Positions 35,736 to 45,396 of a stretch of 64,000 nucleotides of DNA are shown here, in pieces (the stretch's first letter is position 1; every line of letters starts with the position of its first letter). Source of the stretch: Clytia hemisphaerica. Lineage: Eukaryota > Cnidaria > Hydrozoa > Leptothecata > Clytiidae. A model generated the notes under the pieces. It saw nothing but the letters and a program-made list of their open reading frames with translations, made no database searches and had not been told where the DNA came from. Location: contig CACVBU010000630.1 of the NCBI GenBank assembly GCA_902728285.1, forward strand, positions 1-64,000, in the 5' to 3' direction. The position numbers were made by a program, and so were the translations under genes.

Positions 35736-38700
35736 TGACATATCACCCTATGGTATATGACCCCCAAAACGTAGGTCGCTATCAAAATGAGGATTCTGAC
35801 CTTTACAATTATCAGCATTTGACGATTTTTGTGTATTTTGAAAAAATGATGTTAAAATTGAGTATGTTTTTGATAGACAAATTTTTGATAGTTTATAAGG
35901 CAGAGATTCAAAATAATAAATTTTTTGCTGAAGAAAATATTAAAGCGACAAAATTAGATAAAGATTGCATACTCATTCTAGCTCCTTGGATATTGGAAAC
36001 AAGTCACACCTAAGGCCTTTCAGAAAAGGCAAGATGAGTGAAATATATAGCATCATAAAAAACAACCAATATGTTGGGGGCCCTAGAATCAGCATCGATA
36101 AATTCTAAATATGAGTAACGGCAAAACTTCTAGGAATTCTGTTTCTACCAACTTAACATTTTACATATTTTTTTTGCTGATTCAGCAAAAACGACAAATT
36201 TTGTCATTGTTTTGATAAATATGGGAGGAAAATAACTGCAATTTCTTTTTCAGCTTCAGTTAAGCTGCTACGTGCATAGCTATGTTTGGATGATGTATTT
36301 AAAAACTACAACCTCTTTGCAAGCGCAACATTCTCTTCATAGCGATTTACAGCTCACTCTTCAAACTGTCGATTCAAAACTATGTAACAAATATTTATTA
36401 TCTGTAAAAAATTCGAAGGCAAGAAATTTCGTTTCTTGTCAATCCCTAAGGGGCTAAAGTAGATTAATTTTTGGGAGGATTGCGTTAAAAAAATTCGCAA
36501 GCTTTAATGTCTCACGAAAATCTATCCACTAAGTTAGGTAGCTTTTGCCGAAGGGTTGTTTACTAAAGTAATGTCGGTTATTTAGAGGAAATAAAATGAG
36601 CAACTATTTTACTGTTTCTGTGGTAAGAAAAAAGGTGAAAATGTTCCAAGTAACCCAATTTGTACTAGTAATCTCATGGTTTGGATTAAAATTCTAATAA
36701 TTCTGTATAAAAGACGTCAATTTAACACTGGAAATTAATCTGAAACTTTAAAAAGAAGTCTAAAAAATGTCATGGAAACGCAAGCAAATTAACGTAAGCA
36801 AAAATGTCATTCGAATTTCAATCAACCATGAGATTAAATGTAGAAGACCTTACTTGACTTGGGAAGATGTTCAGAATCAGCCTTTGCACATTTCTCAAAT
36901 TTCTGCTTCACACCTCTGCATCTTGCAGAAACTCTGTGTAGAGGGTAATAGTAGAACCAAGTAGAGACAAGATGCCTTCTAAAAAAAGCTTACAGTTGTA
37001 TTTCTGAAAGAAATCGTTCGTTAAAACTCTAATATTCTTCAAGATTTATATAAGGAGAAACAATGCAGACGCAATACCTGAGACCACTATATTCCCTCCT
37101 GAAAGTGCAAGTACAACTACAGGCATTTTTGTTAATTCTGAAATTTGTACAACCTAAATAAAAGCCAAACCACCAGAACTTCGATATCATTAACTAGAAT
37201 ATTACATGCTTTGCTCTGGATTAAAACTAAACCAAAGGAGAAGGATCTAAAAATTGTCAAGGATAGGCTAAAAATGATATTTTGATAATTTTATTGATTT
37301 AAAAATGTAATTTATATTTCATCTTCATGTTCACCTATAAATCTTGACCTGGCTCATAACAAACTAAAGAAAATATTTAATCTAATTTAGGTTGACACAG
37401 AGAAGACCTGAGAAGACACGAATTTAATTTGGTATAGTAATAATAGTGGCTAGCTTACTTTACAATCACATGCAGTATTTTCCTTACATCAAAAACCATA
37501 CCATAAATCTTACCAGTCTGTGAAGCTGCCCAATCTTTTCATCTTCTTTCTTTTTCCGTTTTGCAGGATCTTCTATCTAAAATTTCTATAGAAATATGAA
37601 AGGATAGGCATGATGTTAAAAAAGGTTAAAAAACTAAAGTATATATGGATATTGGCATGGGCATGAATGTTTTTATTCTTTTTCTTTAGAGATGGGCTAA
37701 AAATTGTTTCCTTCGATGAGAATAACAAATTGGAGGTCTCTTTTATTCTTCATTTTGCATCGATGTACAGTGACATCAATGTACAACACAAAGTAACAAC
37801 ATATAATTGGGTTAACAATCACAGCAGGGGGGGGGGTCAAGCAGTAAATAATTGCCAAATTTTAGTACTAACTAAGTACTAACGTGAAAAATAGGATTTT
37901 GAGAAGAAATGTTCAAAAAAGACCGTATTTTAATTTTAACCCGGGGGTACTGGGTTGCAAGCGGACTATTTTTCCAACCCTTAGTAGGACTTTGGAAATC
38001 CAAAAAGGTACCCTTAAGGGCGGCACGTACCGTACCCTCCATTTGCCTAAATCCCCCGGATTGTAACAAAATTCTAGGAAGTTGAATTTGTTTTTTAATT
38101 TCGTAAATATTTTTTTTAAATCTTAAAAACGATTTGTTGGTTGCCATAAAAATTCGATTTTCTCAAATGTTGTAATTTGAGATGGGAAATTGAAACATTA
38201 AAGATATATTAAATTTTGTTTTCTCTGATTTTATAATATTTATGAAAGTAAAAAAAAGCCTTTGTCAAGGGTGGTGTATATAAACTTGACCCAAAATTCA
38301 ATTAGTACCAACTGTACTAAGTATACCAAGGGTGGTGGTGTTACTAACATCTTACGAAAAAGTAGTTAGCAGGCATAGTGTCTTGTACCAACTGCTTGAC
38401 CATATGTACCACAAAGTCCTTTTTGGATTATATCTTCTCCAAAAATTTCTATTTATATTATCTAAAAATCACCTCAGTTTATCAAACTTACATTTATTTT
38501 AAATTTTCCATGACTTCCAACACGCGCAGACGTTTGCTCACCAGCTAGATTCTGTGTGCTGTCTGCCATGACAATAAATTTCTTTAATGAATAATTGGGT
38601 ATGTGTATATACTATCTGAAATAAAAGGGTTTCAAGCTTGGCGTTGAAAGCTTACATTAGAAATAAGAGAAGTATTGCGGTGCATCTTTTTGCTTGAGAG

Positions 38701-39107
38701 TCAGGTAAACGATATAGCGCTTTCGCATCATTCATCTTTGATACGCATTTCGGCATGACGCTAGTGTGACTAACTGACTAAGCTACTGATTCAGTCACAA
38801 CTTTAACCATCATATTTTTACCAAGTGATTGAATGGTAGCTTAGATTTCTAGGCTAACAACAAAGTTGCGTGATTGTGTTCATGAACAGGGCGCCGTATC
38901 AGTTTTTAACTTTCCGGCGCACAATGAGATTCTTGTTGTAGAATTTTCCGCGGGAGGACTATTTTCGTCAGATGTATAATTTTCAAGCGCCTTCAGAGGT
39001 TTACCGTGCGCCTAAGAAAATTATGAACATCTGTTATCAGGTTACTTTAAAGAAGTTCATTTGTATTGATATAATAGAGGCCCGGAAACTTCGAGTTAGC
39101 TAATTTA
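35736..39107. other. 3.4 kb without a recognised gene
   Basis: Includes a run of ten G at 37,827-37,836 and paired GGGTGGTG blocks near 38,270 and 38,330. Short reading frames of 60-100 codons have no motif. Confidence 0.35.
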
Positions 39108-39138
39108 TGACGTCATAAAAGTGCAAATTATGACGTCA
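39108..39138. promoter_or_regulatory. Two CRE palindromes TGACGTCA
   Basis: Perfect TGACGTCA at 39,108-39,115 and 39,131-39,138, 23 bp apart. CREB/ATF proteins bind this site in animals. Whether these are functional or part of the repeat family at 39,547 is unknown. Confidence 0.4.
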
Positions 39139-39546
39139 CTCGACTCAAACTCGATGTTTTGTTTTCAAAAATCTTTTTCGAGGTAGAAACTCGAAAAAAA
39201 ATTTGCGAAAAAAAAATTCGAGTTTATTTTAACTAGAAAAAGAATCTTACTATACTAATTGAGTTTATGAAAAATTTCTGTAATTTCAGAATTATTAAGA
39301 GACATCTCCGTCTATCACGGGCTTCGCATAGCCGTAAGAGTATACAGATATAGGTAATCTATGAAATTTTTTTTGAAGAAGTCGTTACAGTGCAAATTTT
39401 TCGCAAATTTAAAAACCCACTTTCCCGTGGAAATAATTGACGTTTTTTGTTTTTTTGGGACCCTTGGGCATAAGCTACTCGTTGACCGCAAAAATTCCAA
39501 AATTCCTGAATTGACCGTTGACAACATTAGGGGTAACGGGACCCAA

Positions 39547-40060
39547 TGACGTCACAGGTTTGGAAAAAACTTCAAAATGCGATATCTCGAGTTTGAAAAG
39601 GACTTGGAGGTCGTTGACCCCTCATTGGATCGAGAATTCTATGGGGAATAAGATGGGAGGCTTATGAGGCTTGAAAAAGGCTTGAAAATTTGGCTGATTT
39701 TTCAGGCGTTTTCACTTGATGACGTCATCAAAACAGGAACAATACGATATCTCGAGATTGGAAAGGAGTTAGGAGATGGTTGACCCCTCATTGGATCGGA
39801 AATTAAATGGAAATAAGTTAGGAGGGGCAAGAGTGGGTATATAAAGACTTTCGAAATTAAATATATTCAAATTGAGGCATCTCAGGTCCGATGACGTCAT
39901 CAAAAACTAAAAAAATACAATATCTAGAGTTTGAGAAGGATTTAAGCAATGATTGACCCCTCATTGGATCGGAAATCATCATGAGAATAATTTGGTCAAT
40001 GAAGAAATAGTTACAGTTAAGTGAAAAGTTTATTACACATTCGATGACATCATTTAGAGC
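39547..40060. repeat. CRE-bearing tandem repeat, period about 173 bp
   Basis: TGACGTCA recurs at 39,547, 39,720 and 39,892, with a degenerate TGACATCA at about 40,044. Each unit also carries ATATCTCGAG or ATATCTAGAG and GACCCCTCATTGGATCG. The period is close to one nucleosome repeat. Confidence 0.8.
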
Positions 40061-40181
40061 CTAAATGACGTAATGAAACATAAAATGTGTCATATCTTTA
40101 GTTTTAAACCATTTTAAGTGGTAATTTTTCGTTCTTTAGGATTAATTCAGTCTATAGTATTCCTTTACTGGGGGGGGGGGG

Positions 40182-40372
40182 CGTACGGGATATCGGTACA
40201 TCGGTATTGGCCTTATTTTAGATCGGTAAATCGGTATTAGAGGAAAAAATTGATCGGTAATCGGTATTTTAAGACCATCTCGGTATCGGTAAAAGACCCT
40301 TTTTTATTTCGGTATTTCGGTATTTTTGGTCAACTATCGGTATCGACCACCTCCTTGGTATCGAAGATCATG
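40182..40372. repeat. Cluster of ATCGGTA motifs
   Basis: About a dozen TCGGTA copies, usually ATCGGTA, at irregular spacing in under 200 bp, directly after a run of twelve G (40,170-40,181). Confidence 0.75.
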
Positions 40373-41317
40373 AGCCATTGCGCTCCAAAACCAATTTTGG
40401 TGGAATAAATTTTAAAATCTTGCAATTTTTTTCGCTCACTTCCCTCGCAATACACAACTTGTGTTCACCAATTTGGTTAATACACAATATTTAAAACAAA
40501 ATATCTCGCTTCGCTCGCACTAGCCTCTTCGAATTCTTCTTGATAAGTATCAAATTCTCACCGCTTTTTTAGGGTTTATGCTATATGGTTGCGGATGACT
40601 TTCAAAAATTTTCCATATGGCCAAAGCCTCCTTTTCCATGTGAATATATGAACGATATGTTCTAAGCACTCACACGTAAATTAGTACAAATTAAGGAACA
40701 CTCGGGGACGCCAATTTTAAGAATAGTTTGATAATTGCAAACTGCAATTTTGATAAGGCAAGAGTCTCAGCCAGGGGTCTGCTTGACACATTTTCCTGCC
40801 GTGAATACAGTTGACGCTGTCTAAACGATCCATTTTGGCGTTTTGGCATGGGGCACGCCTCCCCAAGTGGAGTTTTGAACGCCCAACTCTTAAAATTACC
40901 CTAAAATGCACTTTAAATTGCGCCCAAAGACCAGAAATAACTTGAGAAATCATGAAATTTTTTAAGTTATAACACCATTTTTCAAGGGAGATCTAACTGC
41001 GCCCCACGACCAATTTGGTGAAAACAATACTTAAAACAAAAACTCACAATTTTTTTCTTGCTTCATTCGCATGCACTAGCTTCCTTCAATTTTTTGATTT
41101 AGAGACCCGTTTTGATCTACCCGTTACTTTCTACTATTCGACATTCTATCACTCGATAAGCTCCCATTTTCGATGAAAGTTCGAGGTTCCTTGATGGTTT
41201 TCCATTCTCTTATTCAATTTTTAGCATCTTGCTAAACTTTTGGTCAAATTTAATCTCTGTTTTGGAAAAAATTTTGAGTTAACTTTATCCATTGACTAAT
41301 AGAGAAGCATGACCATG
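40373..41317. other. Noncoding, diverged direct repeat
   Basis: A block with CCAATTTGGT, TTAAAACAAAA, TCGC..CGCACTAGC..TTC at 40,470-40,540 recurs at about 41,010-41,095. No gene seen. Confidence 0.4.
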
Positions 41318-41507
41318 GTTCTTTTTTTGTCAAAAATTTTGTTCAATGTCATTATACTGTAATTGGCTTTACTCAATCCATCTCGATGAGCAATGTCGCA
41401 ATTTTTTCTTGGTTGGTTGTGTTTTTTGTTCTTTTTTTGTCAAAAATTTTGTTCAATGTCATTATACTGTAATTGGCTTTACTCAATCCATCTCGATGAG
41501 CAATGTC
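41318..41507. repeat. Recent tandem duplication of 80 bp
   Basis: 41,318-41,397 and 41,428-41,507 (GTTCTTTTTTTGTC ... GAGCAATGTC) appear identical, separated by 30 bp. A run of eight G follows at 41,510. Confidence 0.85.
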
Positions 41508-41890
41508 CAGGGGGGGGTACTTAGGCAAAAATGGATGATGGGGATGTGCGGACCGTAAGGGTCGGTTTTTTCACCTTTCAAGGTCTCTCTCAGGGTCGGA
41601 AAAATCAGAAAGTTTTAAATTAGTCTCTCCATAGACACATGAATAAAACCATAGACGGGAAACGAACAAAAGCCTTTTGTTCGAACTCTTTCAATTTGAT
41701 TTTACTCGGGACGAGACTACTTCACGGGGTCAAAACATTCAAGATGGCGGATTGGATGCAGGAATTGTGGCTGTTTTTGGTTGTTTAAATGTTTTTATAA
41801 CATTTTATATTATCTTATGGCAGGAAAAATGAGGCAAAGATTAATTGAACAAGAACAACAGACATATTATTTCGTTGTTTATAATAAAGT

Positions 41891-42116
41891 ATGACAGGAT
41901 CTAACTGTGCCATTGTGGGTTGTAATACAACAAGAAAACACAAGGAAAGATGTCAGTTCAGATGCCCTAACCCAAAGACCTACCCTGAATGAAACAAACA
42001 ATTTCTCTCTGTTATCACACAAGATAGAGTTATTGATGCGAAATTCAAGACTCAGGTCGAAAAAAACAATGTGTATGTCTGTGACCTTCACTTCAATGAA
42101 AATGATTTATGGCACT
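41891..42116 (+). pseudogene. P-element/THAP9-like transposase, exon 1 (THAP zinc finger)
   Basis: The ATG at 41,891 opens a THAP domain: CAIVGC gives the first cysteine pair and VCDLHF the Cys-x2-His end, with PNPKTYPE between. THAP domains bind DNA and begin P-element-type transposases. A TGA at 41,990-41,992 interrupts the domain where a tryptophan is usual. The exon ends at GTAAGT (42,117). Joining to the next exon is not in phase with the acceptor I see, so that junction is uncertain. Confidence 0.7.
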
Positions 42117-42433
42117 GTAAGTATTTTTCATAATTTATAGACATTCAAGACATTTGGCAACAACTTTTTGTATTATTTCTTGTGCTTTCTTAGGAGGAAT
42201 TATATGTGTAGGAGGAGGAGGAGGAAATCACATGACAGAACTAAATCTGGGGGGGGGGTTTGCATACCATGAAATTTTAATAAAGACTTATCATTGTAGG
42301 GTATAATCTGATAATTTTTTTTCCAATTGGTTACCAAGGTATTATATTATGAAAACACTCCAAACCACACTAATGGAATGAGTATACACTGTATACACTG
42401 TACAACATATAAACATTTCCTTTTTAATTGAAG

Positions 42434-42920
42434 TTCAAGTCAAGAATTGGTTCAGATCCTAATAAATTTTTTTCTATAGATTCTCACTGTACAAAGATGA
42501 AAGAAGGAGTACTGCCAACACTTAATCTTCCCGTCAAAAGTCACTCTAGCAAACCGGTACCACGACCATCATCAGCCATTTCCAAGAGGGAACAATGCGT
42601 CATGGAGCAACAAATTGAAATTGATTCTACTCCAAAGCCTTGTTACACCAATTATGCCGAATTTGTTCAAAGAACTTCAAAATTGAAGCTTATTGGATGG
42701 AATGTATACGACAATAACAATTTTCTTGAAGCAAAGTATTTGGAGCCGACCGCACTCATTGCAAAGTATCAAATTTTTGTCAATCAAGATCTTAGCTATA
42801 CATTGAGGTGTTATGGTTGGACTATCACAAATTCTGAAATACTGCAGCTTCACCCATCATTCAACATGATAACATTTAGTGACTTCATAAAGACTCTCAA
42901 TTCATTCGTAATATGTGAAG
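42434..42920 (+). pseudogene. P-element-like transposase, exon 2
   Basis: Open throughout, with a Ser/Pro-rich start and then a segment ending SFNMITFSDFIKTLNSFVIC. Bounded by an acceptor before 42,434 and a donor GAAG|GTATAT at 42,921. It leaves one base (phase 1) that joins exactly with the exon at 45,397, giving a continuous reading across an intron that now holds the Rep-bearing element. Confidence 0.6.
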
Positions 42921-42977
42921 GTATATAGATTAAAATATAAAGGGATGCATTTTATATATTTTACTCTGGTCTGCCTG

Positions 42978-43184
42978 CTACAATCAGGTCTGTAATATTT
43001 TGGCAGTAAGCCTCAAAAACAACCCCTCAGCTATGTTTTTAAATCTCTAAGCCCCCTCCCCCCAACTTCAATGGTTGATAAGCCCCAGAGAGCCAAATCC
43101 AACCATTGAAGTTGGGGGGAGGGGTTTGACTTCAAAAAACATGAAAATCACTGTTTACTGCCAAATATTACAGAACTGATTGTC
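42978..43184. repeat. Left-end palindrome of the Rep element
   Basis: 42,978-43,076 and 43,101-43,184 are imperfect reverse complements. They pair at ACAATCAG/CTGATTGT, CTGTAATATTT/AAATATTACAG, GGCAGTAA/TTACTGCC and CCCCAACTTCAATGGTTG with its complement, around a 24-nt spacer. Confidence 0.75.
43125..43183 (+). repeat. 59-bp direct repeat, left copy
   Basis: Begins TTTGACTTCAAAAAACATG and ends ACAGAACTGATTGT. It matches 45,189-45,247 at 58 of 59 positions. It contains AAATATTAC, one base from the TAATATTAC motif of the origin. Confidence 0.9.
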
Positions 43185-43416
43185 TGTATTTGAGAAAAAA
43201 AATTGAAAAGGGAATGTACAAGCTTCTAGTAAAAAATTTCCCACAAATAAAGTAACAAAAAGGTGAAAAATAAGCTCTATAATTCTCTATACTGCAGCCA
43301 GGAAGCAAGGGGCTTCTTCCGACCACGTTTTTCGGCTACCATTTTGAATGCTAATTACACATCCAGTGAAATGAGAATTTCCGATTTTCGAATCCAGTGA
43401 AAACGTAAACAAACTT

Positions 43417-43427
43417 TTTGGCGGGAA
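43417..43427 (+). promoter_or_regulatory. E2F-like site upstream of Rep
   Basis: TTTGGCGGGAA is a textbook E2F binding sequence, placed 19 bp before the Rep ATG. E2F drives S-phase genes in animals and plants. Activity here is inferred. Confidence 0.5.
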
Positions 43428-43446
43428 TTTTAAAAGTAGATTCAAA

Positions 43447-44937
43447 ATGGCTGACCGTAGAAGTGAAGACAGTGAAAGTGATTCGGATTTTGAGGATTGT
43501 GATGAAAGGAAGACTGCCAGAACATATTTATTAACTTATAGTCAAGCAGACTTAGAGAAAGTGAACTCCACCAGACTATTCGCAGACATTGTACTTGAAG
43601 CGTTAAATGAGGGCACCAGTAAAGTTGAGATCACACAGTCGGCAGCATGTCGGGAGCCGCATGCTGATGGTGGAAAACATTACCACATGCTTGTAAAACT
43701 CAATGGGACGCGGAAGTGGAAGCCCATATTTAATAGTATCCGGGACACTTGGGCGATCAATGTTAATTTCTCTACCACCAAAAAGGGATATCTGCGGGGG
43801 TATCGATACGTAATCAAAGACAAACCTTCTGAGATGGTCGTTCACAGCCCCGGCCACCCTGATCTTACCAGCGCGAAATCCCCAAAATCTAAAAAGGGCT
43901 TCATCAAATCTTCGCAGAACGCAAAGCAAAAACGCAAACGTAAACGCTTGGCTGCTGCGGAAAATAATGCGCCTCCTCCCCCTCCACCTCGTCCTGTTCC
44001 CGTTCCTGTTCCTGCCCCTGTCAACGCTGCTGTACACCACAATGACCAATTTTCCCCAAGGCTTAAGCCCGAGCACGTGATGAAATTTATTAGGAGGAAC
44101 AACCTGAGAACTGAACTTGAACTATTAGCCGCCACGAAAAACAGGGAAGCGGAAGGTTTATCGGATGTTTATAATAATATAGGCCGTCAAACTTCAAAGT
44201 CATTGAATGACCTTCTTGCTATGACGTGGAGATTGGAAGAAGCCCCTGCCTTGGTACAGCGCCAAAAGATGTCACGTATGGAGGTTGTTCTTAGTTTTCT
44301 CCACAAGCCTTGCGTGGAAGGCTGCAATTCCACATGGTTAGACGCTGCGATAGAAATTCTCCACAACAATGACATTAATGTTTTTGTATTCGCAGACCAT
44401 ATACGCAAGTGCCTAACCGTAGGCCGCTCTAAATATACAAACATTTTATTGCATGGGCCACGAAACTGCGGGAAGTCTTTCCTCCTAAACCCCCTCGAGG
44501 ACATGTATAAAACTTTTATTAACCCGACAGAGGGTAAGTACTGCTGGGTGGGCCTTGACGACTGTGAGGTGGCCCTTTTACAAGATCTCAGATGGAGCCC
44601 CGAGCTGATAAAGTGGAGTGACTTTCTCGTCTTAATCGAAGGTCAAACTGTTCACCTTGCACGTCCCAGAAATGTTTACCCCACTGACATGACCATCCCC
44701 AAATCGAACACCATCCCATTTTTCGCAACCACCAAGTTACCCTTAGTCTACAACAGGGGTGGATTCTCAAGGGAAGAACCTCAAGAGGAGAAAGACAAGA
44801 ATAAGGACACCCTGATGATGGATGCGCGTTGGCGACAAATAAAATTCACCCATGAAATGCCACAGGAGACCCTTAGAAAAATAAAGGAGTGCCCGCATTG
44901 CTTCAGTGTGCTCGTCACCCGTGGCATGAATGACTGA
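43447..44937 (+). CDS. rep: Intact CRESS-DNA replication initiator (Rep), HUH nickase plus SF3 helicase, 496 aa
   Basis: ATG at 43,447 in AAAATGGCT context. Acidic N-terminus, then HUH-endonuclease motif I (YLLTYSQ, residues 27-33), motif II (HYH, 78-80) and motif III (YVIK, 121-124, catalytic Tyr). A basic NLS-like KQKRKRKR (160-167) and a Pro/Val hinge follow. The C-terminal half is an SF3 helicase: Walker A GPRNCGKS (337-344), Walker B VGLDDCE (368-374), motif C around IPFFATT (423-429), and a late RWRQIKF arginine-finger candidate. Rep proteins nick a hairpin origin and start rolling-circle replication. All catalytic motifs are present and the frame is unbroken, unlike the host transposon. 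496 aa is longer than usual viral Reps because of the hinge and tails. Codon use is richer in GC than neighbouring exons. Confidence 0.88.
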   Translation: MADRRSEDSESDSDFEDCDERKTARTYLLTYSQADLEKVNSTRLFADIVLEALNEGTSKVEITQSAACREPHADGGKHYHMLVKLNGTRKWKPIFNSIRDTWAINVNFSTTKKGYLRGYRYVIKDKPSEMVVHSPGHPDLTSAKSPKSKKGFIKSSQNAKQKRKRKRLAAAENNAPPPPPPRPVPVPVPAPVNAAVHHNDQFSPRLKPEHVMKFIRRNNLRTELELLAATKNREAEGLSDVYNNIGRQTSKSLNDLLAMTWRLEEAPALVQRQKMSRMEVVLSFLHKPCVEGCNSTWLDAAIEILHNNDINVFVFADHIRKCLTVGRSKYTNILLHGPRNCGKSFLLNPLEDMYKTFINPTEGKYCWVGLDDCEVALLQDLRWSPELIKWSDFLVLIEGQTVHLARPRNVYPTDMTIPKSNTIPFFATTKLPLVYNRGGFSREEPQEEKDKNKDTLMMDARWRQIKFTHEMPQETLRKIKECPHCFSVLVTRGMND

Positions 44938-45021
44938 ACATAAAAACTCAAAGCCTCCATACGTTAATATTTGTTTTTGATGGAAGTATCTTGCCACCTG
45001 GTTGCAGTTGTGTTTTTTAAA

Positions 45022-45184
45022 GTGTGTCACCAATGCGTCACCAATTGGAAAGTAGGTTTTTCAGGCAAAATATTGTGCGTCACCATGTGTCACCATGCGT
45101 CACCAACTTTTTTTTTAAAGTAATATTATATAATATTACTTTAAAAAAAAAAGTGGTGACGCATGGTGACGCATGGTGACACAC
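45022..45184. repeat. Eight 10-bp iterons (ATGCGTCACC / GGTGACGCAT)
   Basis: Reverse-oriented copies at 45,022, 45,033, 45,075, 45,085 and 45,095; forward copies at 45,155, 45,165 and 45,175. The core GTCACC is constant. Directly repeated iterons beside a hairpin are how CRESS Reps recognise their own origin. Confidence 0.85.
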
Positions 45185-45190
45185 AATATT
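45069..45190. promoter_or_regulatory. Candidate rolling-circle origin: 122-bp hairpin with TAATATTAC
   Basis: The two 61-nt arms are complementary with about four mismatches around a centre at 45,129/45,130. The apex TAATATTATATAATATTA presents TAATATTAC on the plus strand (45,131-45,139) and, as its complement, on the minus strand (45,120-45,128). TAATATTAC is the conserved nonanucleotide nicked in geminivirus origins. The stem holds three iterons per arm. Confidence 0.85.
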
Positions 45191-45247
45191 TGACTTCAAA
45201 AAACATGAAAATCACTGTTTACTGCAAAATATTACAGAACTGATTGT
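45189..45247 (+). repeat. 59-bp direct repeat, right copy
   Basis: Matches 43,125-43,183 with one mismatch and abuts the origin hairpin. The start-to-start distance between copies is 2,064 bp. Confidence 0.9.
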
Positions 45248-45396
45248 AGGTATAAAAGATGTTGTAAATTATGGAAATAATATTTTAAATTAAATTGAAT
45301 CAGTTCACTATTTCCATTCATAATGTTATTTGGATCTGTCTGTGTGTGGCACTGTATAATACCTTATATATTAAATCCTTTTCAAATTTGTTTTAG

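Larger units (their letters stand above)
42978..45249 (+). mobile_element. CRESS-DNA-type replicon/element inside a P-element intron
   Basis: The outer ends CTACAATCAG (42,978) and CTGATTGTAG (45,240-45,249) are inverted, and similarity extends inward about 30 bp. Contents in order: a left palindrome, an E2F-like site, an intact Rep gene, iterons, an origin-like hairpin and a 59-bp repeat copy. Removing it leaves a normal P-element intron of about 200 bp. The Rep type and origin features are those of geminivirus-like CRESS DNA replicons. No capsid gene is present. No target duplication is evident, so the integration route (transposition, or insertion of a circle) is open. Confidence 0.75.
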
